Position numbers and translations under genes: made by a program. A model generated the notes under the pieces. It saw only the letters and a list, made by a program, of their open reading frames with translations, was not told the origin of the DNA and searched no databases. This document shows positions 1 to 49,238 of a stretch of DNA of 64,000 nucleotides, piece after piece. Each line of letters opens with the position of its first letter. Position 1 is the stretch's first letter. The stretch is taken from the NCBI GenBank assembly GCA_016806645.1, contig JACSYO010000570.1, positions 3,053,001-3,117,000 on the forward strand, written 5' to 3'. Origin of the DNA: Ophiodon elongatus (taxonomy: Eukaryota; Chordata; Actinopteri; Perciformes; Hexagrammidae).

Positions 1-33
1 TGTGATTGATACTTCAAGAAAGGTTCCACTCAC

Positions 34-3000
34 TCTCCATTTGAAGGACCATCTCTCGAAGCAGGTCCTCGGGGCTTTTGTCGCCAATCTCCAGTACTGA
101 GTTGACGACAGTTAATGAGAACTGCATTTTGTCCCATTCAGACACAAACTGTTGGAGTTCCAGTTTATAGTCATTCATCTCCGGGCTGTCTGGGTAACCC
201 AGGTCCCAATGATCGGGTAGTACCACAGCTTGAGCAACACAGAATGGAGATGAAGGGTTTAAGATAGAGAGAGAAACGTTTATTTAGTTCAATGCTGCTT
301 TTAGGGTGCTTACATACAGTATGGTTTGCAAATGAAGGATTTGAAACAATAGAGTGCAGTAAAAATGTCTCACCTTTCTGTTTGATGATGGCAGGATTTG
401 CAGGACTGGTGGTGTCAGATTGTTCAGGATTTTCTACAAAGGAAATTAATTAATACTTAATAAACACTGTGGGTTAAATTCTGCAGGATCAAGGAGCCTT
501 TGTGAATTTAGGCTGCTTCAGACATACAGTTGGTACCTTCGGTCTCTTCGACAACGGTCTCTTCGACAACGGTCTCTTTGACAACGGTCTCTTCGGCAAC
601 TGTCTCTTTGACACCTGTCTCTTCGACAACGGTCTCTTCGACAACGGTCTCTTCGACAACTGTATCTTCGACACCTGTCTCTTCGGCAACTGTCTCTTTG
701 ACACCTGTCTCTTCGACAACGGTCTCTTCGACAACTGTCTCTTCGACAACGGTCTCTTCGACAACGGTCTCTTCGACAACGGTCTCTAGATTTGTTTGCA
801 GCTCTGCAGGTTTAGCCTCGACCTCCGATTCTGGCTCCTTCTGGTTTCTAAAATGGCCAGCAATTAAGCACAAAAACAAAAGCTGCATAAATAATACATC
901 TCAGATATAACAACTCATATAATTTGACAGCATCATTGCACCTGCACTCACAAGGCCTCTTTCTCCTTCTCAGATTGTTCGTCCTGCAACCTCTTCCACA
1001 TTGCTTTGTCCACGCTGTCCTTGTTTGTCTCATACAATCTCTTCAAAGCTGTTCAACACATTTAAGTGCAATGATACATGAACACTGACAGAAATTAAAT
1101 ATATACTCAAGTCTACATATTCAAATTAAACAACTTTTTGTTTGTGATGCACCATTTCTGTGTCTCGTACCCTGATTGTTATCACTGTCTCTGAGACAGA
1201 AGAGGATGTCTGGCAGGATTCCAGCTTCCTGTAAGGCATCCATTTGGGAAAGGTTCTTGGGAAAGTTGTCAAGCACCCAGCCAGCATCAGTTTCAGCCTC
1301 TTCAATCTGTAACAACAAAATTCAAGCTGTTTATAGATACGATACATATATATCCCATCTCTAGCCAAATTCTTAGTTAAACTTTGGGTGGTTCATTAAT
1401 TTGAATTAACTTTGACATCATGTTTACTGTATATGATAAATGGCAAATGGCATCATTTATGTTATGTTTATGGGTTTTTTCAGGACCAAAAAGCTTGTGT
1501 AAATGCAGCTGCCAGATTTTTGACATACCTCTTTTATATGCTTCTCCAGAACCTCAGCATACAGGCTCAAGGGAGGTGTGCTCATATGTTTAGCTTCTTC
1601 CAGCGCAGACAGCACCATGGCTTGTACCTCTGGATGATCCGCTGTCACTGAAAACAGCAGGAAACATTTGCGAACAAATATGGTATATTGTGCTGGGGAC
1701 AAATTAATGCTACATTGTAGTTTGAAGGGCTGATGTGTGAAATAACACATTGTTATGGGAATAGTTATTAAGCTATGGAACATTGTGTTGAAGTTATCTA
1801 AAAAATAACATTGTTGTCTGTTACAAAATACTATAATACAACTAATACAACTATAATACAAAATAATGATTATCAACAAAACTCAACTTGCCTAAATTCT
1901 GCTCGCCATCCTGCTCCATCTTCATCCTGATGTTCTCTATAGCGATCTGTGTTGTCTCCTCTTTGATTTTGTCAAGCCTCTCCTGAACAAATTTGGCCAG
2001 AACCGGCTGCACCAATACCTCCATATCAAGCACCAAAGCATTGTAGTGCTGAGCTAGAAGCTTACATAGAGTGCTCTTCCCTGCCTGAGGAGGTCCAACG
2101 ATGGAAACTCTGCAAGGGGGTCTGGGCATCGGCGGAAGTAAGTACCGTAGGGGGTTTGTAACAAACTTATGGTAGGCCTCCACTGATGAGACGATGTACC
2201 ATTTGTCCTGAAAGCTGCAGAGGGGTAGAAATGAGAGTTGGTTGACATTTTTACCCAGCCTCATTTGAAGCTGGATAGATTCCTTACCTGGCCATAGCAT
2301 ACAAACGATCACTCACCCTACAGATAATTCAGGCTTTCCAGGAATGATCTTGCCCTCCCTCAGAGCAACAGGACAAGTTCGGCTCCAGCGGCTCCTTCGC
2401 CATCTAAAGCCAGGGGCCACTGTCCTGGAGGAGGACGTTATTCTCACTAGGTCTTCCTGGAAAAGAGATGGACTCAGGATTAAACTAGTGGAATGGATTT
2501 AGTGGAAAGAGTATGTTTGAAACGTCTGTAAGAGCATCATTTAAAAAAAAAAAAAAAAAAAAATCCCCCAACAGGTACATTTATTGCATCACCATCACCT
2601 TTGTGTTTTATAGATGTGGGTTGTTTGAAATAATTGTTTTAATAAAATCAGAATATGGTTACTAATAGCAGACCGTGTCAATGTCCTCTGGCAATTCTTC
2701 ATCATCAGTCTGGTGAAGGGGGAGTGGAATGCAGGCACGCTTTACTGCCATAGATCCAAGACGGAACATTACAGACTAGAGGCAAAACAATAATAAAAAA
2801 AAAAAAAATCATCCCACCGAATACATGGGTAGTTGAACATGCACATTTATGCTCAAACTCACACGCATATACCACACAGACAGCACTGCTGTATCAAATT
2901 CAAGCCAGCGCCAGACTAACCTTCCTTACTTAACATACTATGGTGAAAAAAATCAAATTTAACAGCATATGACATGCAAAATTGTATTGTTTATTATCAT

Positions 3001-5525
3001 GTTTGCAATACTGCAGCAGTGAAGACTGTTCATTTATCCCGAGTGTCTTTACCGAGTACAGCTCTTCAGGTGAGTTGTTTCCATTCAGCTCCAACAAGTA
3101 GAGGGGCTTGTGGCCTGTCATGTAGTCCTGAAAAAATATCAATTAACTTACAATTTACTGGGTTTAAAAATAATAACAATTTAGTAACCAGTGTTTTTAC
3201 TTTTTTTAGGAGGGCAATTCATCTTACCCTTCATCTAATTTGATTTAGAACAGAACATTAAACCTGGTAGTTTAATCAGTCTATTAGTCCGTCAGACCAT
3301 CTCTTTATATCTCAGGTAACGTCACACAAAACATGAAACCACAGAGGATAGCAAAACTTTCTTTAATAGAAGAATACAACATATTTAGATACCCGTATGA
3401 TATAAAAATACTGGTGGCTTTTTAAACAAAGGTTAAACTTTTACACAGATGCAGTATCTTTGACAGCACTCTGGTTTGAGAGAAAAAAAATCACCCATCA
3501 GAGGGGTCTGATATTTATCGTGTGATTGCACATAATCCAAAGACAAAAATCATAATTTATGATGTGTAAGAAATGGACAACTTCATGTCAAATTACTAGC
3601 CCAACTTACAGCTGTATTATGTATGGGGAGTGATGTGTTTGTTTAACTTTGTAATGTGTGAGCCATTAAGATATTTTGGAGCCTTGGGGTAACTCACCTC
3701 CAGTGGTCTGAGCATAGTGTCCTTGTACATGTTGATTCTAGGAAAAACATTTCTGGCCAAATTTTCTGGCATCCACACCAAGTGGTCAGTAATATCCATT
3801 TGGAGTTCCTGTAAGCAACACAAACCCAATTTATACAACAGGAAATCATGACAGCACAGACAGGCTTTCTTGTTTAAGGTTTAAAGTTTATGGTTGTGAT
3901 AAGAATTATTCGTCAAAAATAAATATATAAATTAGAATTAATAAAGTTAAAAAAAAGTTAAAATCTAAATTTGTACTCTGTCCAAATAATGCAAAATATG
4001 ATGACATTGGGAATTGCAGGAAATTATATTAGTAATAATAATCTAAACCAAATTGCTAATTATTATGGTTAAACCAAGTGGAAAGAGGTGTTTTCCCTTC
4101 AACCATACCTGCTCCTCCTCATCCTCCTCCTCCTCTTCCTCCTCCTCCGTTTCCTCATCCTTGTTCTCCCTCTTCTTGTTAAACACCTCTTCACGCGTCC
4201 ACTGTTCCCTGTTGTACAGCTGGCCTGTCTCTGGGTGCTGCTTCAGACCCGACAGCCGATGGACCAGGTCTTTGTCTGCACACTGGTGGAGGATGGTGGT
4301 GTTAAGTTCACAGATGTATGAACGTTTGTCAGAATATAAACGTGTACAAGGTCATTTAAAAAGGAAATATAGTACTTGAATCAGTTGCTGCTTGATGCAT
4401 TGCACAACTCTAAATAGAGGACATGTGGGTTACCTTGATGTTGATGATGAAATCCGGTGTTAGTTTGAGGTTTTTGATCAGCTCGAGCTGCTCATGAATT
4501 TCCAGACACTCTTCTGACATGAACGGCAGGCAGCTCAGTACATACCCTGTATTACAACACATGTATTGTCAAGTACAAGCAGTGGTAGAGCTCACACACT
4601 CCTGTTTTGAACTGAAATGTGCAATCTGAATACATGACCACTATTCATGATTTACCATAGTACTCCACATCTGGTGAGTTAAGCCTCTCAAGAATCAGCT
4701 GGAGCATCATGTCTTCTGGTACACTTCTCCCCTCAGATAAGATATTCAAGAGCTAAAAGAAAAAGCAATTAATATGTATATATATATAGGGAAAATACGC
4801 AACGTTCAAAAGGATCACTTAACCTTTGATACTCACCTCTATGCCTTGCATTGTTTTATTTTTTATGTGTGTGTTTAGCAGAGCTGTATCTGAAAAATTA
4901 TAAAAGCTGATCAGAAATATCTGAATTAATACGGGACAAGGACCAGAAATACAATGATTGTACTTACCATCAATTAAGATACACTTCCAGGACTCTGCAA
5001 TTTTTCTGGCCAAGGTGGATTTGCCAACACCCTGCCACAAAAATACCACACAATTCATATGGAGTCACTGGATTATTTGGAAGGTATTAGACAAAATGCC
5101 AGTGTTTTGATGTACTGTTGCTCAATTGTGGGGGCTGGTGACAGCACTCTCCACCGTGTTTGTGGTTGGGGAGTAGAGACTGAGACCTCAAAGTTTCTCT
5201 ACTGCACCCAGAAATGTCTGGTGTACAATAAACCTACATTCTTATAGCCTGTAACATTTAGTTAGTACTTGAGTTGTTACTAAATTCCCAACATTGTATT
5301 AAAGTAAGGGCACTATTACACGTTTGATACTCAATTTGTTTATTTGTTTTGATGTAATGGCTTCATGCTCCATGCATATTTGTGTATTAGCAAATACCAA
5401 ATGATGATGGGAAATCTCATTATCTATAATAGGTGGGATTCAAATCCTCAGCTTTACCCGAGGAAGGCCATTTATGGATGTGTGTCTGGAAACCATATCT
5501 GATTGTGTTTTATAATGTGTGTAGG

Positions 5526-5560
<35 letters not shown>

Positions 5561-5912
5561 GCAAGATACATACAGGTCTTCCCACTATGATGAAGCAAGT
5601 GGGTTTGGTAAGAAGACCCTCTCTCTCAGCTTCATCTTCTATGAGGTTGTCCACTAAACGGTCTACTTGAGCTTATTGAATATCAATGTAATGTACAGAG
5701 AGAATAACATGTCACAGACAAAACAATAGACAATTTATTGTCACATTACGTTACCTGACGACCTTACAATTAACATTAACGTTACCTGTAAACATGAACT
5801 TAACCCCGAATTGCCCATATAAAGATTAATTAGCTACAGGTAAGTTATGTAATATCTCAACATAAGTTTACTCACCATTACTTTGATGCATTGTTCTATG
5901 CTGTTTATCCAT
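34..5912 (-). CDS. ak9: adenylate kinase 9, 5' part (18 coding exons, runs off left edge)
   Basis: Multi-domain nucleoside mono/diphosphate kinase. Coding exons in gene order: 5876-5912, 5574-5662, 4968-5031, 4837-4889, 4656-4752, 4434-4546, 4109-4282, 3698-3808, 3053-3127, 2674-2775, 2317-2456, 1892-2214, 1529-1647, 1171-1306, 952-1048, 537-847, 374-433, 34-228. They join in frame for 2296 nt (about 765 residues); human AK9 is about 1,900, so the rest lies left of the window. Visible features are P-loop 1 (GRPGVGKST, residues 40-48, split by intron 2), an acidic run (about 193-208), a QYLIELNGN-like motif (YLLELNGN) in exon 9, P-loop 2 (GPPQAGKS, 392-399) after RYLLPPMPRPPC, a lid-like segment GWVLDNFPKN, and a Glu/Thr/Val pentapeptide array (598-677). 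The start is the ATG at 5912, in frame with the first P-loop. The gene is head-to-head with fig4, as in mammals. Identity rests on exon-by-exon similarity to human AK9 and on synteny. Confidence 0.95.
547..786 (-). repeat. ak9: coding minisatellite in ak9 exon 16: 16 x 15 bp (ETVVE pentapeptides)
   Basis: Sixteen tandem 15 bp units encode pentads of the form E-T-V-V-E on the minus strand, with variants ETGVK, ETVAE, ETGVE, DTVVE and ETVVK. The ETGVK-ETVAE pair occurs at pentads 6-7 and again at 12-13, giving a 30-residue (90 bp) higher-order period. The array stays in frame and has no stop in several frames on both strands. It lies in the acidic linker between nucleotide-kinase modules, where human AK9 is also Glu-rich but not visibly periodic in this way. 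Confidence 0.95.
1886..1892 (-). other. ak9: GC-AG splice donor of ak9 intron 12
   Basis: Exon 12 ends at 1892 and is followed on the minus strand by GCAAGT (1891-1886), the classic non-canonical GC donor after an AG exon end. Joining here to the acceptor before 1647 keeps frame and gives V-T-A-D-H-P-E-V, matching the human protein. The nearest GT (GTTGAG, 4 nt further on) would shift the frame. Confidence 0.8.
5528..5556 (+). repeat. (TG)n microsatellite in ak9 intron 2
   Basis: Starts within 20 bp of the donor of ak9 exon 2 (5574), on the intron side; on the ak9 strand it is a CA repeat. Confidence 0.9.
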
Positions 5913-6638
5913 CTAAACGTGTATCATCGTTTGTTTACTAGGATAACGTGACCTTTAGTGTCCTAAAGTTTGTTGTTCATGGTTAATAGTCACCCGATAC
6001 GGTTACTGTGGCAACCAACAAACTAAGAAAGGGGGGGGGGGTCTTCCACGTTGAAGCGCACCAATACTTCTCACTTTGAGACTTTAAGGTAAGTTTGCTG
6101 CGTTAAGAAGTGTATGTCATCTACTCTACCTTTGGAGCTGCTATCTTTCGATGAAAGGCAACATTATGTATCACTTGATTCATCAATTGATAATCGCATT
6201 TTCAGCCCTTCGAGCCTTTTTTTTTGGCTTCGCGAGCCACCGTATGCGTTGACAGCGGCTCGGTCACCTGACTAAAACAAAGTCACGTTACTTTGATATG
6301 CTCGTCGTACTCACTTGGGCAGGTTACATACACAATTAATGACTCAAAACCGTTGAGGAGTTATTTAGGCGACACTGGGAGATGCATATTATTATTAGAA
6401 TTGAGGCAAACGCAGCTAGTTTGCTAAGTTAATGGTAAGTTACGTCGCTAACCAGGAAATAGGACGCGAATAAGATGCAGCCAGTGGCTAAAAGTGTGCA
6501 TGTTTAACTAACGTTAGTATGCCTGGTCGCTTTAGTATTTTACGATGTGAAGTAATGGATGTTTATGTTATGTTTTGTTTGCTTTGCAGCTTGTCTTCTC
6601 TCCTGGGTTGTGAGTGTTTGCAGAATACAGGGATAACA
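5913..6638. promoter_or_regulatory. ak9/fig4 head-to-head intergenic region, probable bidirectional promoter
   Basis: Only 726 bp separate the ak9 ATG (minus) from the fig4 ATG (plus); the same divergent pair is closely spaced in mammals. No clear TATA box is seen. There are near-matches to the CLEAR/E-box GTCACGTGAC: GTCACCTGAC at 6263-6272 (9/10), GTCACGTTAC at 6282-6291 (9/10), and ATAACGTGAC at 5943-5952 (8/10 on the minus strand). A run of ten G lies near 6030-6040. Two good splice donors, AAG|GTAAGT after 6088 and ATG|GTAAGT after 6434, suggest fig4 5' UTR exons joining the acceptor at 6588-6589. Promoter function is inferred from layout. Confidence 0.7.
6590..6638 (+). other. fig4: fig4 5' UTR segment of the first coding exon
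   Basis: A pyrimidine-rich tract ending in TTTGCAG (acceptor AG 6588-6589) lies 49 bp before the fig4 ATG. With the strong upstream donors at 6088 and 6434 this suggests a non-coding first exon and a UTR intron of about 155-500 bp. A second AG near 6630 could serve instead. Transcription could also start here without splicing. Confidence 0.5.
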
Positions 6639-44340
<37,702 letters not shown>

Positions 44341-44865
44341 GGCACAGACAACATGGACTGGGTCTCTGTTGCCGATATGCAAATCCAGATTGGCAGATCC
44401 AATCCGGCACCTTCGTCCATTTTTCAAGCGCTTGGATTTTTTTTTTCCTGCTCACGAGTCGACTGTGCGTAATGAAGATAAAGTCGCATGTACCGCCCAT
44501 GTGTGCCTGTATTTTGGAACCAGGTTGATTTCTGTTTTCTTTTTGATCAAAGTCATTTGTTAAGAGTGCACTACAGACATCTAGAATACAACCAGGAATT
44601 ATTTCACCTAAAGAGAAGACAGTCTCTCACTTCTCCATCGTTGTCCTTCAGGCCCCTTTTTCTCCTTTGGAAGCTTCTCAGCGGACTCGAGAGGTTTCTA
44701 CCTTTCTCCTCGGGTGGTTGTTAGCTGGATAAGACCACGAGAGAGGAATATGGACCAAGTCATGCTGCTTTGCTTTTGTTCTCACCGGGGATGCTTTCAA
44801 ATTGTGACCATTCCTGACCATATCCTATGGTTGTTTGTTTGTTTGTTTGTTTGTTTGCTATAAAG

Positions 44866-44871
44866 AATAAA
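44866..44871 (+). terminator. fig4: fig4 poly(A) signal AATAAA
   Basis: The first canonical AATAAA downstream of the fig4 stop codon (44338-44340) gives a 3' UTR of about 0.55 kb. A (TTTG)n tract at 44831-44858 lies just upstream. Confidence 0.7.
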
Positions 44872-47800
44872 GTAGTATAAAGTAAGTGTTCCAGCCTTAC
44901 TTTTACTTTGGATTATAACAATATATTTTTCACAGTGAGTTGAGAAGATTCTTATTCTGTATCCTTGTTGTCTAACCAATGAATTAAACACAACAGCTAT
45001 GTTTAGGTCTCATAACGCATATAATAATAATAATGATGATAATAATTATAATAATGCAAACATGTATAAGGAGAAAATTATTTTTTCTTTTATCTCCATC
45101 GTATTGGTGTCACATCAGCTGAACATGTACAGGTTAATAACACCAAATCATATCAGCTCATAAGTATATGACTCCAAAGGGGTGATTTTAAACGTTTAAA
45201 TGTTTTATTTGACAAGAAAACTTAAACAACAAATAAGGTACACAAAGCCTAAGAAATGCACATCAAAAAAACTTTTTCTATACCTTTTGCAATATTCATA
45301 AAGGTTGAATTTAGGCTATAAGAGTCCTTTTTGGATGACATACTAGTACTGAACTTTTTGTTTTATTTTACGACACCTGTTAAGATCCACCATCCGTGAT
45401 TACGAGTGTTTTGTTTCTCAGAAAAAAGCTATTCTAATTAGGTCCATTGGCAATTATCATGTAATTATCATAAAATCCTGGTCGAGATGACATCTGCCGA
45501 GAAGCAGGTACAGTACAGTCGGTCAGACTTATCAGATCATGCGATTGTTCCTTTTGGGACTCCTTTTCGTTTTCAAGGTAATCATGTGTGTGTGTACAGT
45601 TTGTAAGTGTCCCTGAGTGAACACGACGTTTTCTCTTGTGAGAAGTATTATACGTTTGTGGTTAAATTAATTGAGGTGTTATATCTCCACAGTAAACGTG
45701 TTCCTGCGATGTGTTCGTTCAGCTGTCACGGATGCATCTCATCTCCATTTTCCAACTCCACTATCCTCTCACCACCCAACGTTTACCTCGTTTCCTCTCA
45801 ACCAGTTGAACCATATCCATCGCCTATACTTTACTATCTTCCACAATTAGACCTGTCTTTGTTTCCTCTGCTTCATTTATGGCCTCTTCTCCATCTAATT
45901 AGAGACATGCTCAGTTTTTCGTGAGTAATCTGGTAACGGGTATGTTTGTGCTCCAGCTTGTGAGAGCACGTGTGTGCACGCTTGAAAAAGCGGTCTGTTT
46001 GCGGACTGTAGGCGGTTGGGGGCTGTTTTGAAGGGAAAAGAGGTCTTTTATGTAAGCCGTGTTTTTCTCATGTTGTTTATAATGCAGGTGTCTCATTACA
46101 TTGAAACCTCTCAGCACACATGGGTATGGATGAATATATTTTTGGAGGCAGCTTGTTCTTTGTAGTCCTCACAAAAAATAACTGTGTGGGTGTGGGTGTG
46201 TGTGTGTGTGGCTGGGTGGGTGGGTGGGTGTGGCACCGGTGGTGCAGTGCTTCTATTTACTTGGAAATTAAATTTGGTTTAGTCCATCATAAAAAACAAT
46301 AAAAAAATATTCATGAGATGTATTTTGGTCTTGTGTGTGGTTGGGTATCTGCCCTGGTCTCTGACATGAGTCACTAGGACGCTTAGCTTATGAATGAAGA
46401 CCGCTCCCTCTCTGCTAACAAAAGGTGGCCAAACAGCTGTTGCCTGGAAACTAAAACTAGTTACCATATTGCCATGCTGCTTTGAATCTCCCCCTACCTC
46501 AACCTGTCTCTCAATATTTCATCCATGCTTGTATGACATTTATTTGGTGTGTAAGACCTAAATACTGCTTTTTTTGTTACAACAATTTTACATTTATATG
46601 TCATTGCATGTGTGCATATATATATATAACTGATTTCGAGCTGTATTATTAGTAAGTAATCTTGATATAAATTACAAATGTCCTCGGCCAGTTCTTTACT
46701 TCAGAAGCAGCGTTATGATAGAAAAATAGACGATTTATTAGAAAAGAAGTACACATTTCAACACACTCATTCAGCAGTTGTAGATCACTCTATGTTTAAA
46801 TATAAGTAAAACCCTTTGCGTTAGCATCACATAATAAACAATAAACGCATAAACAATACAAATCGGGGCTCAGTGTAGAATAATAGTTTCAAGTTTGTGG
46901 GGGATAAATAAGAGCAGGAAGTAAGTTAACGATGAGTTAATACATCACAGGAAAATTAGAAGAAAAGAGTCAAAAAAACGTTTCAAACAGAGAAAAAGGA
47001 GTGATGGCTTTAACCAAAGATATAAAAAGTAACAGCATTAATATCCTATAACAAGATGTTTGTTCTCAAATGAACAATATTCATTGAATCAAGGGTGTCA
47101 ACGAGCGATGGTGTGTGAAGATGACAGGATTAAAAAGTGTTTTTGCATGTGGGGTTGTTCAGCTAACCTTCTCCCATTCGAGCATTCGCTTGTTAGCCAG
47201 TCTCTTGGTCCAGAGCATCTGTTGCATGAGCTCCCTCCACCTCTCCCCTCTGGTTGTAAACTCCCTCCCACTTTATTTCAGAACAAACTCTCGTCCTTTT
47301 CACTTGTTGAACACAGGTGTAACTTGAGTCATTATTTTTTTTTGGCTGGCTGCCTTCTACTGATGTGAGCTAATGTCAATGACATTAGTTCCAATACAAA
47401 AATGTGTCTTTTTGCCTGCTGTTGTTGCCTTAGCAACACATTCAGACAGCTAGCAGACTATAGCTCGCGTGATTAACACTAAATTAATCACAGAACTAGA
47501 CTAGTCTTGGTCTTAGATGCAGAACCCGACCCGGACTAGTCTAGTCCACCTGAAAAGAAGATTAACCAAATATTCTCCTTTTGAAATGAAGGCAAATTAG
47601 CTGGTGTTTAAGACAAATTGATTTGCTCCACTTATTCAGTGTGAAACTGTGGGATAAGATGGACTTGGGTTGAAGGGGCGTTTTTGTACAGGTTATCCCC
47701 CCCCCCCCCCCCAAATATGCATTATGCTTGTACTTAACACCTTGTTTGTGTGCTTTTGCACCTGTTCCTCAATTATTTCTCTGACATCAAAATGTATTCA

Positions 47801-47900
47801 GGAGAGAGTTTTACTGAGGTAAGAAGAAAAGAAAAAGAAGGAGAAGAATCAGCAGCTGTAGTTTCATTTTCTCAGTCAAGAAGCCTGAAAAATGCAAGAG

Positions 47901-47944
<44 letters not shown>

Positions 47945-48023
47945 TCTTCTCTCTCTCTACCTCTCTCTCTCTCTCTCTTTTCTCCTCCTCACTACCTCTT
48001 TTCTCTCTCTACCTCTCTCTCTC

Positions 48024-48115
<92 letters not shown>

Positions 48116-48144
48116 CCTCACTACATCTCTCTCTCTCTCTCTCC
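47901..48144 (+). repeat. (CT)n microsatellite, about 244 bp
   Basis: Polypyrimidine CT array with TAC interruptions, about 1.1 kb upstream of the gpr6 start. It creates long Leu/Ser (plus) and Arg/Glu (minus) false open frames. Confidence 0.95.
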
Positions 48145-49238
48145 CAGGCGGATTTAAGCTCTCCTCTACGTCTCTGGTCGGTCCCCTCTCGCCCTCCATG
48201 CTCCGTCCTCCTCACACTCACCTTTCTCACCGAGCTGAACACCGGCCAATGCTTCACACCGCCGCTGCCCTGGGTGTCTGTCCCATGCGTGGGAAGCACA
48301 ACAAAATCAAGGGCTTCACTTGAGAGCGTCCAGAGGAGCGACGGAAAGGGTTGCGATCCTTTTGCATCCTTTTTTCTCTGAATTCTCACACTGACCAATC
48401 GGACGAGGGGCTCCAATTTCAGACGAAATCTCCGCTCGTAACGAGGTTCGTATTCTAAACTTTTCACAAATGTTTTTGTCGGTTACAAATGTTTTATTTT
48501 ACTTTGAATTGTTTCTCCAAAATGACCTCGTAAGGATCGCGGTAGTCATTTATGATATCATGCAGAGGAAGATATCAAGACACAGCATCACATTTCATAT
48601 TCCTAAGCAGATGATACATCGTTATATAGTTATTAAGCACCAAAATCCCACTGCAAGTCATAATATAAGTATTACAACTAATTTGTTCAAGAAGTCATGA
48701 TGACATGGGTCATGTTTTGTTTGTCCGTATTTAGTTTTCTCCGGAGATATCTTAATGCCGATTTCAGCACCACGGACAGCTCGTGTAGCTTTTGCTGGCG
48801 ATGCTTCACTACGACAACGTCAGAAGGGAATACCCATCCTAAAACTGAATTTAAATTGCGCCATAGCAGTGATTTTAGACAGTAAAGTCGACATCTAACA
48901 GGCAGCTGTTTGTTTAAGCTTGAAATCAGATTTATCTTGGATGCAGGGCTTTCTCTGCTGCGCAACTCAAATTCACAAATAAGTATATGTTTTATGGTGG
49001 ACTTTCCTTGTAACTTTTGTATGACTCTTGCAACAGATTTTCTACAAATGAATGTAGTCTGAGCCTACAACTGCTTTATTTACGTTTAAATTCAAAAATA
49101 CTGTAGGTATTTGTAGATTATGTGCTTTGCTATTCATTTTTACATTGGACACTTCACATGTAGGCTATGACATGCAAAAGCCGTTGCCTTCAGATTATCA
49201 TTAACAATTCAATCTACTTGTTCTCCTGCTGCCTACAG

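Noticed and set aside
521..530. Alternative ak9 exon 16 donor GTATGT, 9 nt beyond the chosen one
   Set aside because: A better U2 consensus, but joining to exon 17 would create a TAA stop, so the donor after 537 was used.
502..910. Plus-strand open frames of 95 and 126 codons opposite ak9 exon 16
   Set aside because: Shadows of the stop-free 15 bp array; the minus-strand frame has splice sites and homology.
47750..48467. Long Leu/Ser and Arg/Glu open frames
   Set aside because: Translations of the CT microsatellite.
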